From Streptomyces sp. NRRL S-455 (GTDB lineage Bacteria > Actinomycetota > Actinomycetes > Streptomycetales > Streptomycetaceae), in the NCBI RefSeq assembly GCF_000717875.1, contig NZ_JOCT01000012.1, forward strand, positions 204,812 through 268,811: DNA of 64,000 nucleotides. Direction: 5' to 3'. Below are positions 7,662 to 17,213 of the stretch, one piece after another (positions within the stretch are counted from its first letter, which is position 1; each line of letters begins with the position of its first letter). The notes under the pieces were generated by a model, which did no database searches, was not told the DNA's origin, and saw only the letters and a list, made by a program, of their open reading frames with translations. The translations under genes and the position numbers were made by a program.

Positions 7662-9335
7662 TCAGCTCATCCGCAGCGCCAGGAAGAAGTCCAGCTTGTC
7701 CTCCAGCCGTGACAGGTCCCGGCCCGTCAACTGCTCGATGCGGCCCACCCGGTAGCGCAGCGTGTTGACGTGCAGGTGGAGACGGGCGGCGCAGCGGGTC
7801 CAGGAGCCGTCGCAGTCCAGGAAGGCCTCCAGCGTGGGGATGAGTTCGGCTCGGTGGCGGCGGTCGTAGTCGCGGAGCGGGTCCAGGAGGCGGGCCGTGA
7901 ACGCGCGGCGGACGTCGTCCGGTACGAAGGGGAGGAGCAGGACGTGGGAGGCCAGTTCCTGGTGGCCCGCCGCGCAGACCCGGCCGGGGCGGGCCGCCGC
8001 CACGCGGCGGGCGTGCCGGGCCTCCTCCAGCGCGCCGCGCAGGCCCTCCGCCGAGTGCACCGTCGCGCTGACACCGAGGGTGAGGCGCCCGTCGCCGTCG
8101 AGGCCCGCCGTGAGGGGGTCCCGCACGGACGCCAGGAGGGCGTCCGCGAGGATGCCGGTCTCCGAGCCGTCGTGTTCCGTCGAGACGGCGGGCAGCGGGA
8201 CGAGGGCGATGGCCTCCTCGCCGGTGTGGGCCACTGCGATGCGGTCCGAGTGCTCCGGGCCCGCCGACAGGGGGTCGACCAGGATCTCCTCCAGCAGGGC
8301 CTGGGCCATCGGGCCGCTCTCGGTCTCCCCGCCGTCCCAGTCGAGGCGGGCCACGACCACCTGCCAGTGCGGCGCCGCGCCGAGGCCGGGCAGCAGCACC
8401 GGTGCGGCCACCCGCAGACGGGCGGCGATCTCGGCGGGGGCAGCGCCCGTCTGGACCAGCTCCAGGACCTCCTGGGCGAGGCGGCGGCGGACCGTGCGGG
8501 CGGCGTCCCGGCGGTCCCGCTCGACCGCGATCAGCTGGGTGACGCCGTGCAGCAGGTCCAGGCGCTCCTCGGCCCAGTCCCCGGCGTCCGCCTCGACGGC
8601 CAGCAGCCAGTCGGACAGCACGGTCTCGCGGACGTCGCGGGCGGTCTGCGCGGAGCGGCCCGTCGAGCGGACCGGGAACAGGGAGTAGGTGGAGCCGCCC
8701 AGGAGGACGCGGTGGGGGGCGCGGCGGCCGGTGCGGGTGGCGGCCAGGTGCTCCGCCGCCAGCCGTCCGCACGCCTCGGCCGGCAGGGCCGGTCCGCCGA
8801 CCTTGGGATCGGCGATCAGCCGGCCGGTGGGGGAGAGGACCCAGGCCCGCAGGTCCAGGTCCGAGCCGAGCAGGTCGAGGACCACGTCAGGGCCGCCGCC
8901 CGCCGGGCCCGAGGTCATCATCCGGCGGTGCCGGTCGACCACCGCCGCGAGGTCGCCGGCCCGCTCGCCGGAGACCTGCCGCACGACGTGCTCCGTGATG
9001 GTCGCGAACGCCACCGACTCGTGGACCGCGAAGAGCGGGAGGCGGTGCCGTGCGCAGGCGACGACCAGGTCCTCCGGCACGTCGCCCAGCTCGGCCTCGC
9101 CGGCCGCCAGCGCGGCCACGCCCTCCTGCACCAGAATCCGCACGAACGGCTCCGAGTCCGCGGCGTCCCGGCGCCAGGCCAGGCCCGTGAGCACCAGCTC
9201 GCCGCCCGACAGGTAGCGGCTGGGGTCGCGGAGATCGGTGGTCATCACACCGCGCACGGTGCGGTCCAGCTCGTCCTCGCCGCCCAGCAGCTTGAGGCCC
9301 AGCGCGTCCGTCTCCAGCAATGCGCGCAGCCGCAT
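7662..9335 (-). CDS. PucR-family transcriptional regulator
   Basis: 557 residues. Residues 1-125 are the PucR N-terminal (purine catabolism regulator-like) domain (RGVMTTDLRDPSRYLSGGEL, LVLTGLAWRR). The middle (about 300-440) resembles a GGDEF-like CdaR/PucR domain, and the C-terminus (about 495-555) is the HTH_30 motif (TLEAFLDCDGSWTRCAARLH, LHVNTLRYRVGRIEQLTGRD). PucR proteins activate or repress purine-degradation genes in response to purine intermediates. It is divergent from a xanthine-dehydrogenase-type operon, which is very likely its target. Confidence 0.9.
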   Translation of the reverse strand: MRLRALLETDALGLKLLGGEDELDRTVRGVMTTDLRDPSRYLSGGELVLTGLAWRRDAADSEPFVRILVQEGVAALAAGEAELGDVPEDLVVACARHRLPLFAVHESVAFATITEHVVRQVSGERAGDLAAVVDRHRRMMTSGPAGGGPDVVLDLLGSDLDLRAWVLSPTGRLIADPKVGGPALPAEACGRLAAEHLAATRTGRRAPHRVLLGGSTYSLFPVRSTGRSAQTARDVRETVLSDWLLAVEADAGDWAEERLDLLHGVTQLIAVERDRRDAARTVRRRLAQEVLELVQTGAAPAEIAARLRVAAPVLLPGLGAAPHWQVVVARLDWDGGETESGPMAQALLEEILVDPLSAGPEHSDRIAVAHTGEEAIALVPLPAVSTEHDGSETGILADALLASVRDPLTAGLDGDGRLTLGVSATVHSAEGLRGALEEARHARRVAAARPGRVCAAGHQELASHVLLLPFVPDDVRRAFTARLLDPLRDYDRRHRAELIPTLEAFLDCDGSWTRCAARLHLHVNTLRYRVGRIEQLTGRDLSRLEDKLDFFLALRMS

Positions 9336-9594
9336 GCTCGTCGCCGCCGTTCTTTGTCTCGATCACGTTTCCACAGGAAGACGAGGACGTTCCTGAGGGC
9401 CTTTGTTCATACGAATCTACAAGATGCCCGTCCTGGCCAGCCAACTCCTTCATGGTTTCCGTGACTGACCCGTCGGAGTGCCGCCCTGTGTACTGAGTCC
9501 CATACGCGTCAACAGCACATGACGAGCCGGGACCGCCGCACACGGATTGGCTCAATCTGATCGCCCCACGAGATGACGGAGAAGAGAGCCGGTC
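9336..9594. promoter_or_regulatory. Divergent promoter region, pucR / xdh operon
   Basis: 260 bases between the two divergent starts, less GC-rich than the flanking genes around 9400-9480. It contains the inverted TTGT...ACAA pair at about 9403-9422 (around CATACGAATCT). This is the expected place for a PucR operator and both promoters; I cannot define the boxes more precisely. Confidence 0.5.
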
Positions 9595-10484
9595 ATGGAC
9601 TTCCTTCGCCCCGCCAGCTGGGAGGAGGCGCTCGCCGCGAAAGCCGAGCACCCCACCGCTGTGCCGATTGCGGGTGGCACCGACGTGATGGTCGAGATCA
9701 ACTTCGACCACCGCCGGCCCGAGTACCTCATGGACCTGAACCGCGTCGGTGACCTCTCCGAGTGGGAGGTCGGCGAGGAGAGCGTCCGGCTGGGCGCCTC
9801 CGTGCCGTACACCAGGATCATGGAGAACCTGCGCGCGGAGCTGCCGGGCCTGGCCCTCGCCTCGCACACGGTCGCCTCCCCGCAGATCCGCAACCGCGGC
9901 GGCGTCGGCGGCAACCTCGGCACCGCCTCCCCGGCCGGCGACGCCCACCCCGCGCTGCTCGCCGCGGGCGCAGAGGTGGAGGTCGAGTCGGTGCGCGGGT
10001 CGCGTCGCATCCCGATCGACGAGTTCTACAAAGGCGTGAAGCGCAACGCGCTCGCGGCCGATGAGCTGATCCGGGCCGTGCACGTGAAGAAGGCCGACGG
10101 GCCGCAGCAGTTCTCCAAGGTGGGGACCCGGAACGCGATGGTCATCGCTGTCTGCGCCTTCGGGCTGGCGCTGCACCCGCGGACACGGACCGTGCGGACC
10201 GGTATCGGCTCCGCCGCGCCGACACCCGTTCGGGCCAAGGCCGCCGAGGAGTTTCTGAACGCCGCTCTGGAGGAGGGCGGCTTCTGGGACAACGGGAAGA
10301 TCATCACCCCGTCCGTCGCCAAGCGGTTCGCGGACCTGTGCTCCGCCGCCTGCAACCCGATCGACGACGTCCGGGGCACCGCGAGCTACCGCCGCCACGC
10401 GGTCGGCATCATGGCCCGCCGCACGCTGACCTGGACCTGGGAGTCCTACCGCGGCGCCCGCCACATCACCGAGGGAGCCGCGTG

Positions 10485-10485
<1 letters not shown>
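9595..10485 (+). CDS. Xanthine dehydrogenase family FAD-binding subunit
   Basis: 296 residues, the usual length for the separate FAD subunit (CoxM/XdhB type). The FAD_binding_5 domain covers about residues 1-165, with AGGTDVMVEI (FAD pyrophosphate loop, about 23-32) and the second motif IRNRGGVGGNLGTASPAGD (about 99-117); CO_deh_flav_C follows. It passes electrons from the 2Fe-2S subunit to FAD and on to NAD+ or another acceptor. It is first in a four-gene operon and its TGA overlaps the ATG of the next gene (TGATG). Confidence 0.92.
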
Positions 10486-11036
<551 letters not shown>

Positions 11037-11038
11037 TC

Positions 11039-13438
11039 ATGTCTTCCCCCAACGGAACGCCCACCAAGATCACCCAGGGTTCGCAGACCAAGGGCGGCAT
11101 CGGCGAGTCCACTCTCCGCCCGGACGGCACCCTCAAGGTCACCGGCGAGTTCGCGTACTCGTCCGACATGTGGCACGAGGACATGCTCTGGGGGCAGATC
11201 CTCCGGTCGACGGTCGCGCACGCGGAGATCGTGTCCATCGACACGAGCGAGGCCCTGGCCCTGCCGGGCGTCCACGCCGTCCTGACCTACGACGACCTGC
11301 CCACGGACGTGAGGCACTACGGGCTGGAGATCCAGGACACCCCGGTCCTCGCCCACGGCAAGGTCCGCCACCACGGCGAGCCGGTCGCGATCGTCGCCGC
11401 CGACCATCCGGAGACCGCCCGCCGCGCCGCCGCCAAGATCAAGGTCGACTACCGCGAACTGCCCGTCCTCACCGACGAGGCCTCCGCGACCGCCCCGGAC
11501 GCCGTCCTCGTCCACGAGAACCGCGACGATTACCACGCCGGTCACGTCCCGCACCCCAACATCCTCCACCGCCAGCCGATCGTGCGCGGCGACGTGGCCG
11601 CGGCCCGTCGGCGCGCCGCCGTGATCATCGAGGGCGAGTACACCTTCGGCATGCAGGACCAGGCCTTCCTCGGCCCCGAGTCCGGTCTCGCCGTGCCGGA
11701 GGAGGACGGCGGCGTCCACCTCTACATCGCCACCCAGTGGCTGCACAGCGACCTGCGGCAGATCGCGCCCGTGCTCGGCCTGCCCGAGGACAAGGTGCGG
11801 ATGACGCTGTCCGGCGTCGGCGGCGCGTTCGGCGGGCGCGAGGACCTGTCGATGCAGATCCACGCCTGCCTCCTGGCGCTGCGCACGGGCAAACCCGTCA
11901 AGATCGTCTACAACCGGTTCGAGTCCTTCTTCGGGCACGTCCACCGCCACCCGGCCAAGCTGCACTACGAGCACGGGGCCACGCGCGACGGCAAGCTGAC
12001 GCACATGAAGTGCCGGATCGTCCTGGACGGCGGCGCCTACGCCTCGGCCTCCCCGGCGGTCGTCGGCAACGCCTCCTCCCTGTCCGTCGGCCCGTACGTG
12101 ATCGACGACGTGGACATCGAGGCCATCGCCCTCTACACCAACAACCCGCCCTGCGGCGCCATGCGCGGCTTCGGCGCCGTCCAGGCGTGCTTCGCCTACG
12201 AGGCGCAGATGGACAAGCTCGCCGAGGAACTCGGCATGGACCCGGTGGAGTTCCGTCAGCTCAACGCCATGGAGCAGGGCACCATCATGCCCACCGGGCA
12301 GCCGGTCGACTCCCCGGCGCCGGTCGCCGAACTCCTGCGCCGCGTCAAGGCGATGCCGATGCCGCCGGAGCGGCAGTGGGAGAGCAGCGAGGGCGCCGAC
12401 CTGCGGGAGCTGCCGGGCGGCCTGTCCAACACCACGCACGGCGAAGGCGTCGTACGCGGGGTCGGCTACGCGGTCGGCATCAAGAACGTGGGCTTCTCCG
12501 AGGGCTTCGACGACTACTCGACCGCGAAGGTCCGGATGGAGGTCGTGGGCGGCGAGCCCGTCGTCACCGTCCACACGGCGATGGCCGAGGTCGGCCAGGG
12601 CGGTGTCACGGTCCACGCGCAGATCGCCCGCACCGAGCTGGGCGTCACCCAGGTGACCATCAACCCGGCCGACACTCAGGTGGGCAGCGCCGGTTCGACC
12701 TCCGCCTCCCGGCAGACGTACGTCACCGGCGGCGCGATCAAGAACGCCTGCGAGCTGGTGCGCGAGAAGGTGCTGGAGATGGGACGCCGCAAGTTCGGCT
12801 CCTACCACCCGGCCTGGGCGACGGCCGAACTTCTGCTGGAAGGCGGCAAGGTCGTCACGGACGGCGGCGAGGCCCTCGCCGACCTGGCCGATGTCCTGGA
12901 GGATGAGAACGTCGAGGTCGAGGAGGAGTGGCGGCACCGGCCGACCGAGCCCTTCGACCTGCGCACCGGCCAGGGCAACGGGCACGTCCAGTACTCCTTC
13001 GCCGCCCACCGCGCCGTCGTCGAGGTCGACACCGAACTCGGCCTGGTGAAGGTCGTCGAGCTGGCCTGCGCCCAGGACGTCGGCAAGGCGCTCAACCCGC
13101 TGTCCGTGCTCGGCCAGATCCAGGGCGGCACGACCCAGGGCCTGGGCATGGCGGTCATGGAGGAGATCGTCGTCGACCCGAAGACGGCGAAGGTGAAGAA
13201 CCCGTCCTTCACCGACTATCTGATCCCGACCATCCTCGACACGCCGACCATCCCGGTCGACGTCCTCGAACTCGCCGACGAGCACGCCCCGTACGGGCTG
13301 CGCGGCGTCGGCGAGGCACCCACCCTGTCGTCGACCCCGGCGGTCCTCGCGGCGATCCGCGACGCGACCGGCCTGGAGCTGAACAGGACGCCGGTCCGCC
13401 CCGAGCACCTGACCGGCACGCACCTCTCCGAGGGCTGA
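11039..13438 (+). CDS. Xanthine dehydrogenase family molybdopterin-binding subunit
   Basis: 799 residues from the ATG at 11039, two bases after the previous stop. The Ald_Xan_dh_C domain (about 20-140) is followed by the molybdopterin-binding domain, with QDQAFLGPESGLAVPEEDGG, the GGAFGGRED loop, GAMRGFGAVQACFAYEAQMD, and the C-terminal RGVGEAPTLSSTPAVLAAIR, whose Glu is the catalytic base in the family. This is the hydroxylase subunit. With PucR alongside, hypoxanthine/xanthine oxidation is the most likely reaction, though related enzymes oxidise aldehydes or other heterocycles. Confidence 0.92.
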   Translation: MSSPNGTPTKITQGSQTKGGIGESTLRPDGTLKVTGEFAYSSDMWHEDMLWGQILRSTVAHAEIVSIDTSEALALPGVHAVLTYDDLPTDVRHYGLEIQDTPVLAHGKVRHHGEPVAIVAADHPETARRAAAKIKVDYRELPVLTDEASATAPDAVLVHENRDDYHAGHVPHPNILHRQPIVRGDVAAARRRAAVIIEGEYTFGMQDQAFLGPESGLAVPEEDGGVHLYIATQWLHSDLRQIAPVLGLPEDKVRMTLSGVGGAFGGREDLSMQIHACLLALRTGKPVKIVYNRFESFFGHVHRHPAKLHYEHGATRDGKLTHMKCRIVLDGGAYASASPAVVGNASSLSVGPYVIDDVDIEAIALYTNNPPCGAMRGFGAVQACFAYEAQMDKLAEELGMDPVEFRQLNAMEQGTIMPTGQPVDSPAPVAELLRRVKAMPMPPERQWESSEGADLRELPGGLSNTTHGEGVVRGVGYAVGIKNVGFSEGFDDYSTAKVRMEVVGGEPVVTVHTAMAEVGQGGVTVHAQIARTELGVTQVTINPADTQVGSAGSTSASRQTYVTGGAIKNACELVREKVLEMGRRKFGSYHPAWATAELLLEGGKVVTDGGEALADLADVLEDENVEVEEEWRHRPTEPFDLRTGQGNGHVQYSFAAHRAVVEVDTELGLVKVVELACAQDVGKALNPLSVLGQIQGGTTQGLGMAVMEEIVVDPKTAKVKNPSFTDYLIPTILDTPTIPVDVLELADEHAPYGLRGVGEAPTLSSTPAVLAAIRDATGLELNRTPVRPEHLTGTHLSEG

Positions 13439-13501
13439 GCGGCACCGTCCTCGCCGGGGACCTCGTCCGCCGCCTCCCCGACCCCAAGGAGACCGAGACA
13501 G

Positions 13502-14653
13502 ATGCTGGACATCGCCGAGGAGCTGAACCGGTGGGTCGAGCAGGGCCGTGACTTCGCCGTGGCCACCGTGGTGGCCGTCGGCGGCAGCGCACCCCGCGGC
13601 CCCGGAGCCGCGCTCGCCGTGGACGCCGACGGCACGGCCGTCGGCTCGGTCTCCGGTGGCTGCGTGGAGGGCGCGGTCCACGAGCTGTGCGAGCAGGCGC
13701 TGCGGGACGGCGAGACCGTCCTGGAGCGCTTCGGATACAGCGACGACGACGCCTTCGCCGTGGGTCTGACCTGCGGCGGCGTCATCGACATCCTGGTCAC
13801 CCCGGTACGGGTCGCCGATCCGGTCCGGCCGGTGGTCGCGGCCGCGCTCACCGCGGCCGTGTCCGGGGAGGCGGCGGCGGTGGCGCGGATCGTGTCGGGC
13901 CCGCGCGAACTGACCGGCCGGGCCCTCCTCGTCCGCCCCGACGGCTCCTACGGCGGAGGCTTCGGCGGCCACCCGGAGCTGGACCGCACGGTCGCCGCCG
14001 AGGCGGGCGCCCTCCTGGACGCCGGCCGCACCGGCACCCTGGAGATCGGAGAGCAGGGCTCTCGCTGCGGAGCACCGCTCACGGTCCTGGTCGAGTCCTC
14101 GGTCCCGGCGCCCCGCATGATCGTGTTCGGCGCGATCGACTTCGCCTCCGCCCTGGTCCGCGTCGGCAAGTTCCTCGGCCACCACGTCACGGTGTGCGAC
14201 GCGCGGCCCGTCTTCGCGACCCGGGCGCGCTTTCCGGAGGCCGACGAGATCGTCGTCGAGTGGCCCCACCGCTACCTGGAACGCACGGACGTCGACGCCC
14301 GCACGGTCCTGTGCGTCCTGACCCACGACGCCAAGTTCGACGTGCCCCTGCTGAAGCTGGCCCTGCGCCTGCCGGTGGCGTACGTCGGTGCCATGGGCTC
14401 CCGGCGCACCCACCTGGACCGCACCGCACGCCTGCGCGAAGCAGGCCTCACCGAAGCGGAGTTGAGCCGGCTGCACTCCCCGATCGGCCTGGACCTCGGC
14501 GCCCGCACGCCCGAGGAGACGGCCCTGTCGATCGCGTCGGAGATCGTCGCCGAGCGGCGTGGCGGCAGCGGGGTCCCGCTCACCGGGGCGCACACGCCGA
14601 TCCACCACGAGCCGGAGGCGAAGGCGGTCCGGCGGATCGGGTCGGTGGCCTGA
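13502..14653 (+). CDS. xdhC: XdhC/CoxI family molybdenum-cofactor maturation protein
   Basis: 383 residues; AGGAG lies 12 bases before the ATG. The N-terminal XdhC_CoxI domain has VAVGGSAPRGPGAALAV and GSVSGGCVEGAV (about 26-55), and the C-terminal XdhC_C Rossmann domain includes MIVFGAIDFASALVRVGKFL and VAYVGAMGSRRTHLDRTARL. XdhC binds the molybdenum cofactor, promotes its sulfuration and inserts it into the large subunit. It completes the operon started at 9595. Confidence 0.92.
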   Translation: MLDIAEELNRWVEQGRDFAVATVVAVGGSAPRGPGAALAVDADGTAVGSVSGGCVEGAVHELCEQALRDGETVLERFGYSDDDAFAVGLTCGGVIDILVTPVRVADPVRPVVAAALTAAVSGEAAAVARIVSGPRELTGRALLVRPDGSYGGGFGGHPELDRTVAAEAGALLDAGRTGTLEIGEQGSRCGAPLTVLVESSVPAPRMIVFGAIDFASALVRVGKFLGHHVTVCDARPVFATRARFPEADEIVVEWPHRYLERTDVDARTVLCVLTHDAKFDVPLLKLALRLPVAYVGAMGSRRTHLDRTARLREAGLTEAELSRLHSPIGLDLGARTPEETALSIASEIVAERRGGSGVPLTGAHTPIHHEPEAKAVRRIGSVA

Positions 14654-14693
14654 CCGGGTCAGAAGACCGTCAGGCGCGGCACGGGGCCGGGCG

Positions 14694-15134
14694 TCACGGT
14701 GACCTGAGCAGACGGTTCAACGCCCGCCCGAACACATACCGCGAGGAGCGCCGCACCACGCCGTCGAGGAGCGACGGCAGCAGCCGGATCCTGATCTCCT
14801 CCCGCCAGACCACGCGGGTACGGCCTCCGGGGCCCGGGCGGACCTCCAGCTCCGCCCAGCCGAGAACCACCCGGCCCCGCTTCTCCAGGCGGCACAGTCC
14901 CGGCACCCCGTCCTCCGGCGGCTGCCACACCGTGACCTCCATCGGGTCGTCGAAGGACAGCGGGCCGATACCCGAGCGGGCCACGACGACGGTGCCCTGA
15001 CGGGTCGGTTCGGGTGGGACCACTCTGACCGCGGTCAACGGCACCACCTCACCGTGCCGCCGCCACCGGGTGATCCGCCGCCACGCCTCGTCGAGGGGAA
15101 GCGGGACCGTTCGTTCGAGCAGGATGTTCGCCAC
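14694..15134 (-). CDS. SRPBCC (START-like) family protein
   Basis: 146 residues, the common length of polyketide cyclase/dehydrase-like lipid-transport domains. Features are the opening strand LLERTVPLPLDEAWRRITRW, an early amphipathic helix, WAELEVRPGPGGRTRVVWRE strands and a long C-terminal helix (SSRYVFGRALNRLL). Such proteins bind small hydrophobic ligands in a helix-grip fold; the ligand here is unknown. It is convergent with xdhC, 40 bases away, and followed upstream by the deacetylase gene on the same strand. Confidence 0.8.
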   Translation of the reverse strand: MANILLERTVPLPLDEAWRRITRWRRHGEVVPLTAVRVVPPEPTRQGTVVVARSGIGPLSFDDPMEVTVWQPPEDGVPGLCRLEKRGRVVLGWAELEVRPGPGGRTRVVWREEIRIRLLPSLLDGVVRRSSRYVFGRALNRLLRSP

Positions 15135-15211
15135 GTCACGATCGTAGGAAATCCCCGCTGCTCAAGGCCTGTTCTGTGCATGCCTCACCCGGTTGGCCCA
15201 TGGCTCGGGCC

Positions 15212-16000
15212 CTACCGGTAGACCTCCCCCGGCTCCGCCTTGCCCGGCGCCAGCAACTGCGGCACCGTCACGAACACGTACCCTCGTTCCTTCAGGGCGT
15301 CGATGATCCCCGGCACGGCCGGCACGGTGCCGTCGTAGATGTCGTGCAGCAGGATGATCCCGTCCCGGGACGCTTGGGCGAGGACCCGGCGGGTGATCAG
15401 GTCCGAGTCGGTCGTCCGGTAGTCCTTCGCCGTCACGCTCCACAGCACCTCGGCGAGGCCCAGCTCGCGGCAGATCTCGTGCACGGTCTCGTTCGTGCGG
15501 CCTTGCGGCGGGCGCATCAGGGTCGGGCGCCGTCCGGTGAGGCGTTCTATCTCCTGGTTGGGGCGTTCCAGCTCCTCGCGTATCTCCTCGGGTCTCAGCC
15601 GGGTCAGGATCTTGTGGTCCCAGGTGTGACTGGCCACCTCGTGGCCCTCGTCGGCCATGCGGCGCACCAGCTCCGGGTACGTCTCGATGTGCCGCTCACC
15701 TAGGAGGAAGAAGGTCGCCGGGACCTGTTTTTCCCTCAGGATGTCCAGCAGACGCGCGGAGTGCTCGCTCGGGCCGGCGTCGAAGGTGAGGGCGATGCAC
15801 TTGGTCCGGCGGCAGTCGGCCGTGCCGAACCCGGCTGCCTGGACGTCCACCGCCGCCTGTGCCCGGACGGTGGCGGGAGCGGTGGTCTCGCGTCCCGTGC
15901 ACCCGCTCAGGGCCAGGGTGAGTGCGGCGGCCGCCGCGAGCGTTCCGGCCGTTCGGAACGCGGTCCCCGTTTTCTTCATCTTCTTGGTCAGAGAAGGCAT
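15212..16000 (-). CDS. Lipoprotein polysaccharide deacetylase (CE4/NodB type)
   Basis: 262 residues from the ATG at 16000. The N-terminus is a lipoprotein signal (KKMKK, a hydrophobic Ala/Leu core, lipobox LALSGC with the Cys near residue 32). The NodB domain follows: motif 1 ALTFDAGPSEHSARLL (TFDxGP; the second Asp of the classical TFDDG is Ala here), motif 2 EVASHTWDHKILTRL (H-x3-H metal pair), motif 3 RPPQGRTNETV, and the C-terminal ILLHDIYDGT with the catalytic His. It probably removes N-acetyl groups from peptidoglycan or a surface glycan outside the membrane. It is divergent from the sugar cluster and may act on its product. Confidence 0.87.
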   Translation of the reverse strand: MPSLTKKMKKTGTAFRTAGTLAAAAALTLALSGCTGRETTAPATVRAQAAVDVQAAGFGTADCRRTKCIALTFDAGPSEHSARLLDILREKQVPATFFLLGERHIETYPELVRRMADEGHEVASHTWDHKILTRLRPEEIREELERPNQEIERLTGRRPTLMRPPQGRTNETVHEICRELGLAEVLWSVTAKDYRTTDSDLITRRVLAQASRDGIILLHDIYDGTVPAVPGIIDALKERGYVFVTVPQLLAPGKAEPGEVYR

Positions 16001-16008
16001 GCCGGGAC

Positions 16009-16038
16009 TATACATGCAGTGTATACATAAGGTGTATA
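16009..16038. promoter_or_regulatory. AT-rich TGTATA operator-like repeats
   Basis: An unusually AT-rich island right before the deacetylase start: TATACA-TGCAG-TGTATA (16009-16025, an inverted repeat) and another TGTATA at 16033-16038. It resembles operators of TetR or GntR/YtrA-type repressors and overlaps the expected promoter of the deacetylase, between it and the divergent epimerase. Confidence 0.5.
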
Positions 16039-16103
16039 GAGTTTTCCGGCGCTGCGAGTGGCTACCCGCCGCCGGAACGCAAACCCGGCGGAGGGAGGGT
16101 CTC

Positions 16104-17066
16104 GTGAACGGACATGTCTGGCGCCGGGCTCTGGTGACCGGCGGTGCCGGGTTCGTCGGATCCCATCTGTGCGCACGGCTGCTCGACGCCGGCGCGGAAG
16201 TCGTGTGCCTGGACAACCTGGCCACCGGCTCCCGGGCCAACGTGGCCGACCTGGAGTCGCGCCCCGGCTTCCGCTTCGTGCGCGGTGACGCCACCGACCC
16301 GGAGGCGTTCGCCGGCCTGCCCGGCCGGTTCGACCTCGTCCTGCACTTCGCGTGCCCGGCCTCGCCCGCCGACTACCTGCGGCTGCCCCTGGAGACCCTC
16401 GACGTCGGCAGCACCGGCACCCGCCTCGCACTGGACCGCGCCCGCGCCGACGGCGCCCGGTTCGTCCTCGCCTCCACCTCCGAGGTCTACGGCGACCCGC
16501 TGGAACACCCGCAGCACGAGGGCTACTGGGGCAACGTCAACCCGGTCGGCCCGCGCAGCGTCTACGACGAGTCCAAACGCTTCGCGGAGGCCCTGGTCAC
16601 CGCCCATCGCGGCGTGCACGGCACCGACGCGGCCATCGTCCGGATCTTCAACACCTACGGCCCCCGGATGCGCACCGGCGACGGCCGCGCCGTCCCCACC
16701 TTCATCGCGCAGGCCCTGGACGGCATGCCCCTGACCGTCGCCGGAGACGGCGGGCAGACCCGCTCGCTGACCTACGTCGACGACACCGTGGACGGCGTGC
16801 TCGCCCTGGCCGCCTCCGCCGAGACGGGCCCGGTCAACGTCGGCGGCGGCGACGAGATCACCATGCTGGAGCTGGCCCGCCGGATCGTCGAGCTCACCGG
16901 CTCCGCCTCCCGCATCCGGTTCGTGGACCGCCCCGCGGACGATCCCGCCCGGCGCCGCCCCGACACCCGGCTGGCCCGGGAACGGCTCGGCTGGCGACCC
17001 CGCGTCGGCTGGGCGGAAGGCCTGGAGCGGACCGTTGGCTGGTTCTCGCGGTCCGTGGCGGCCTGA
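16104..17066 (+). CDS. UDP-glucuronate decarboxylase-like NAD-dependent epimerase
   Basis: 320 residues from the GTG at 16104, preceded by GGAGGG. It is an extended SDR with the NAD loop GGAGFVG (residues 13-19), Thr125/Ser126 in STSEVYG and the YDESK catalytic pair (Tyr154, Lys158). The stretches FACPASPADYL, EVYGDPLEHPQHEGYWGNVN and NTYGPRM closely follow UDP-xylose synthases (UXS), so UDP-glucuronate to UDP-xylose, or a related 4-keto sugar step, is the best guess. It opens the sugar cluster but is separated from the next gene by a 147-base region with its own repeats, so it may be transcribed separately. Confidence 0.85.
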   Translation: MNGHVWRRALVTGGAGFVGSHLCARLLDAGAEVVCLDNLATGSRANVADLESRPGFRFVRGDATDPEAFAGLPGRFDLVLHFACPASPADYLRLPLETLDVGSTGTRLALDRARADGARFVLASTSEVYGDPLEHPQHEGYWGNVNPVGPRSVYDESKRFAEALVTAHRGVHGTDAAIVRIFNTYGPRMRTGDGRAVPTFIAQALDGMPLTVAGDGGQTRSLTYVDDTVDGVLALAASAETGPVNVGGGDEITMLELARRIVELTGSASRIRFVDRPADDPARRRPDTRLARERLGWRPRVGWAEGLERTVGWFSRSVAA

Positions 17067-17213
17067 GCCGGTCACCGGCCGCCCACTCGGGGCTACATAA
17101 AGTGACACAACTGGCGATTTCGGGTCAGTTGGCTCCAATTGTTTGAGACAGCTGCATCGCGGCACTCGCCAGGACCGTAGTCCCCATCGACCACGGGATG
17201 GAGCACAGCCCTC
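17067..17213 (+). promoter_or_regulatory. Likely promoter region of the sugar operon
   Basis: A comparatively AT-rich 147 bases before the carbamoyltransferase. It contains the inverted repeat CAACTG (17108-17113) and CAGTTG (17126-17131), followed by CAATTG (17136-17141). From here on twelve genes run with little or no spacing, so this is probably the main promoter/operator of the cluster. Confidence 0.45.
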
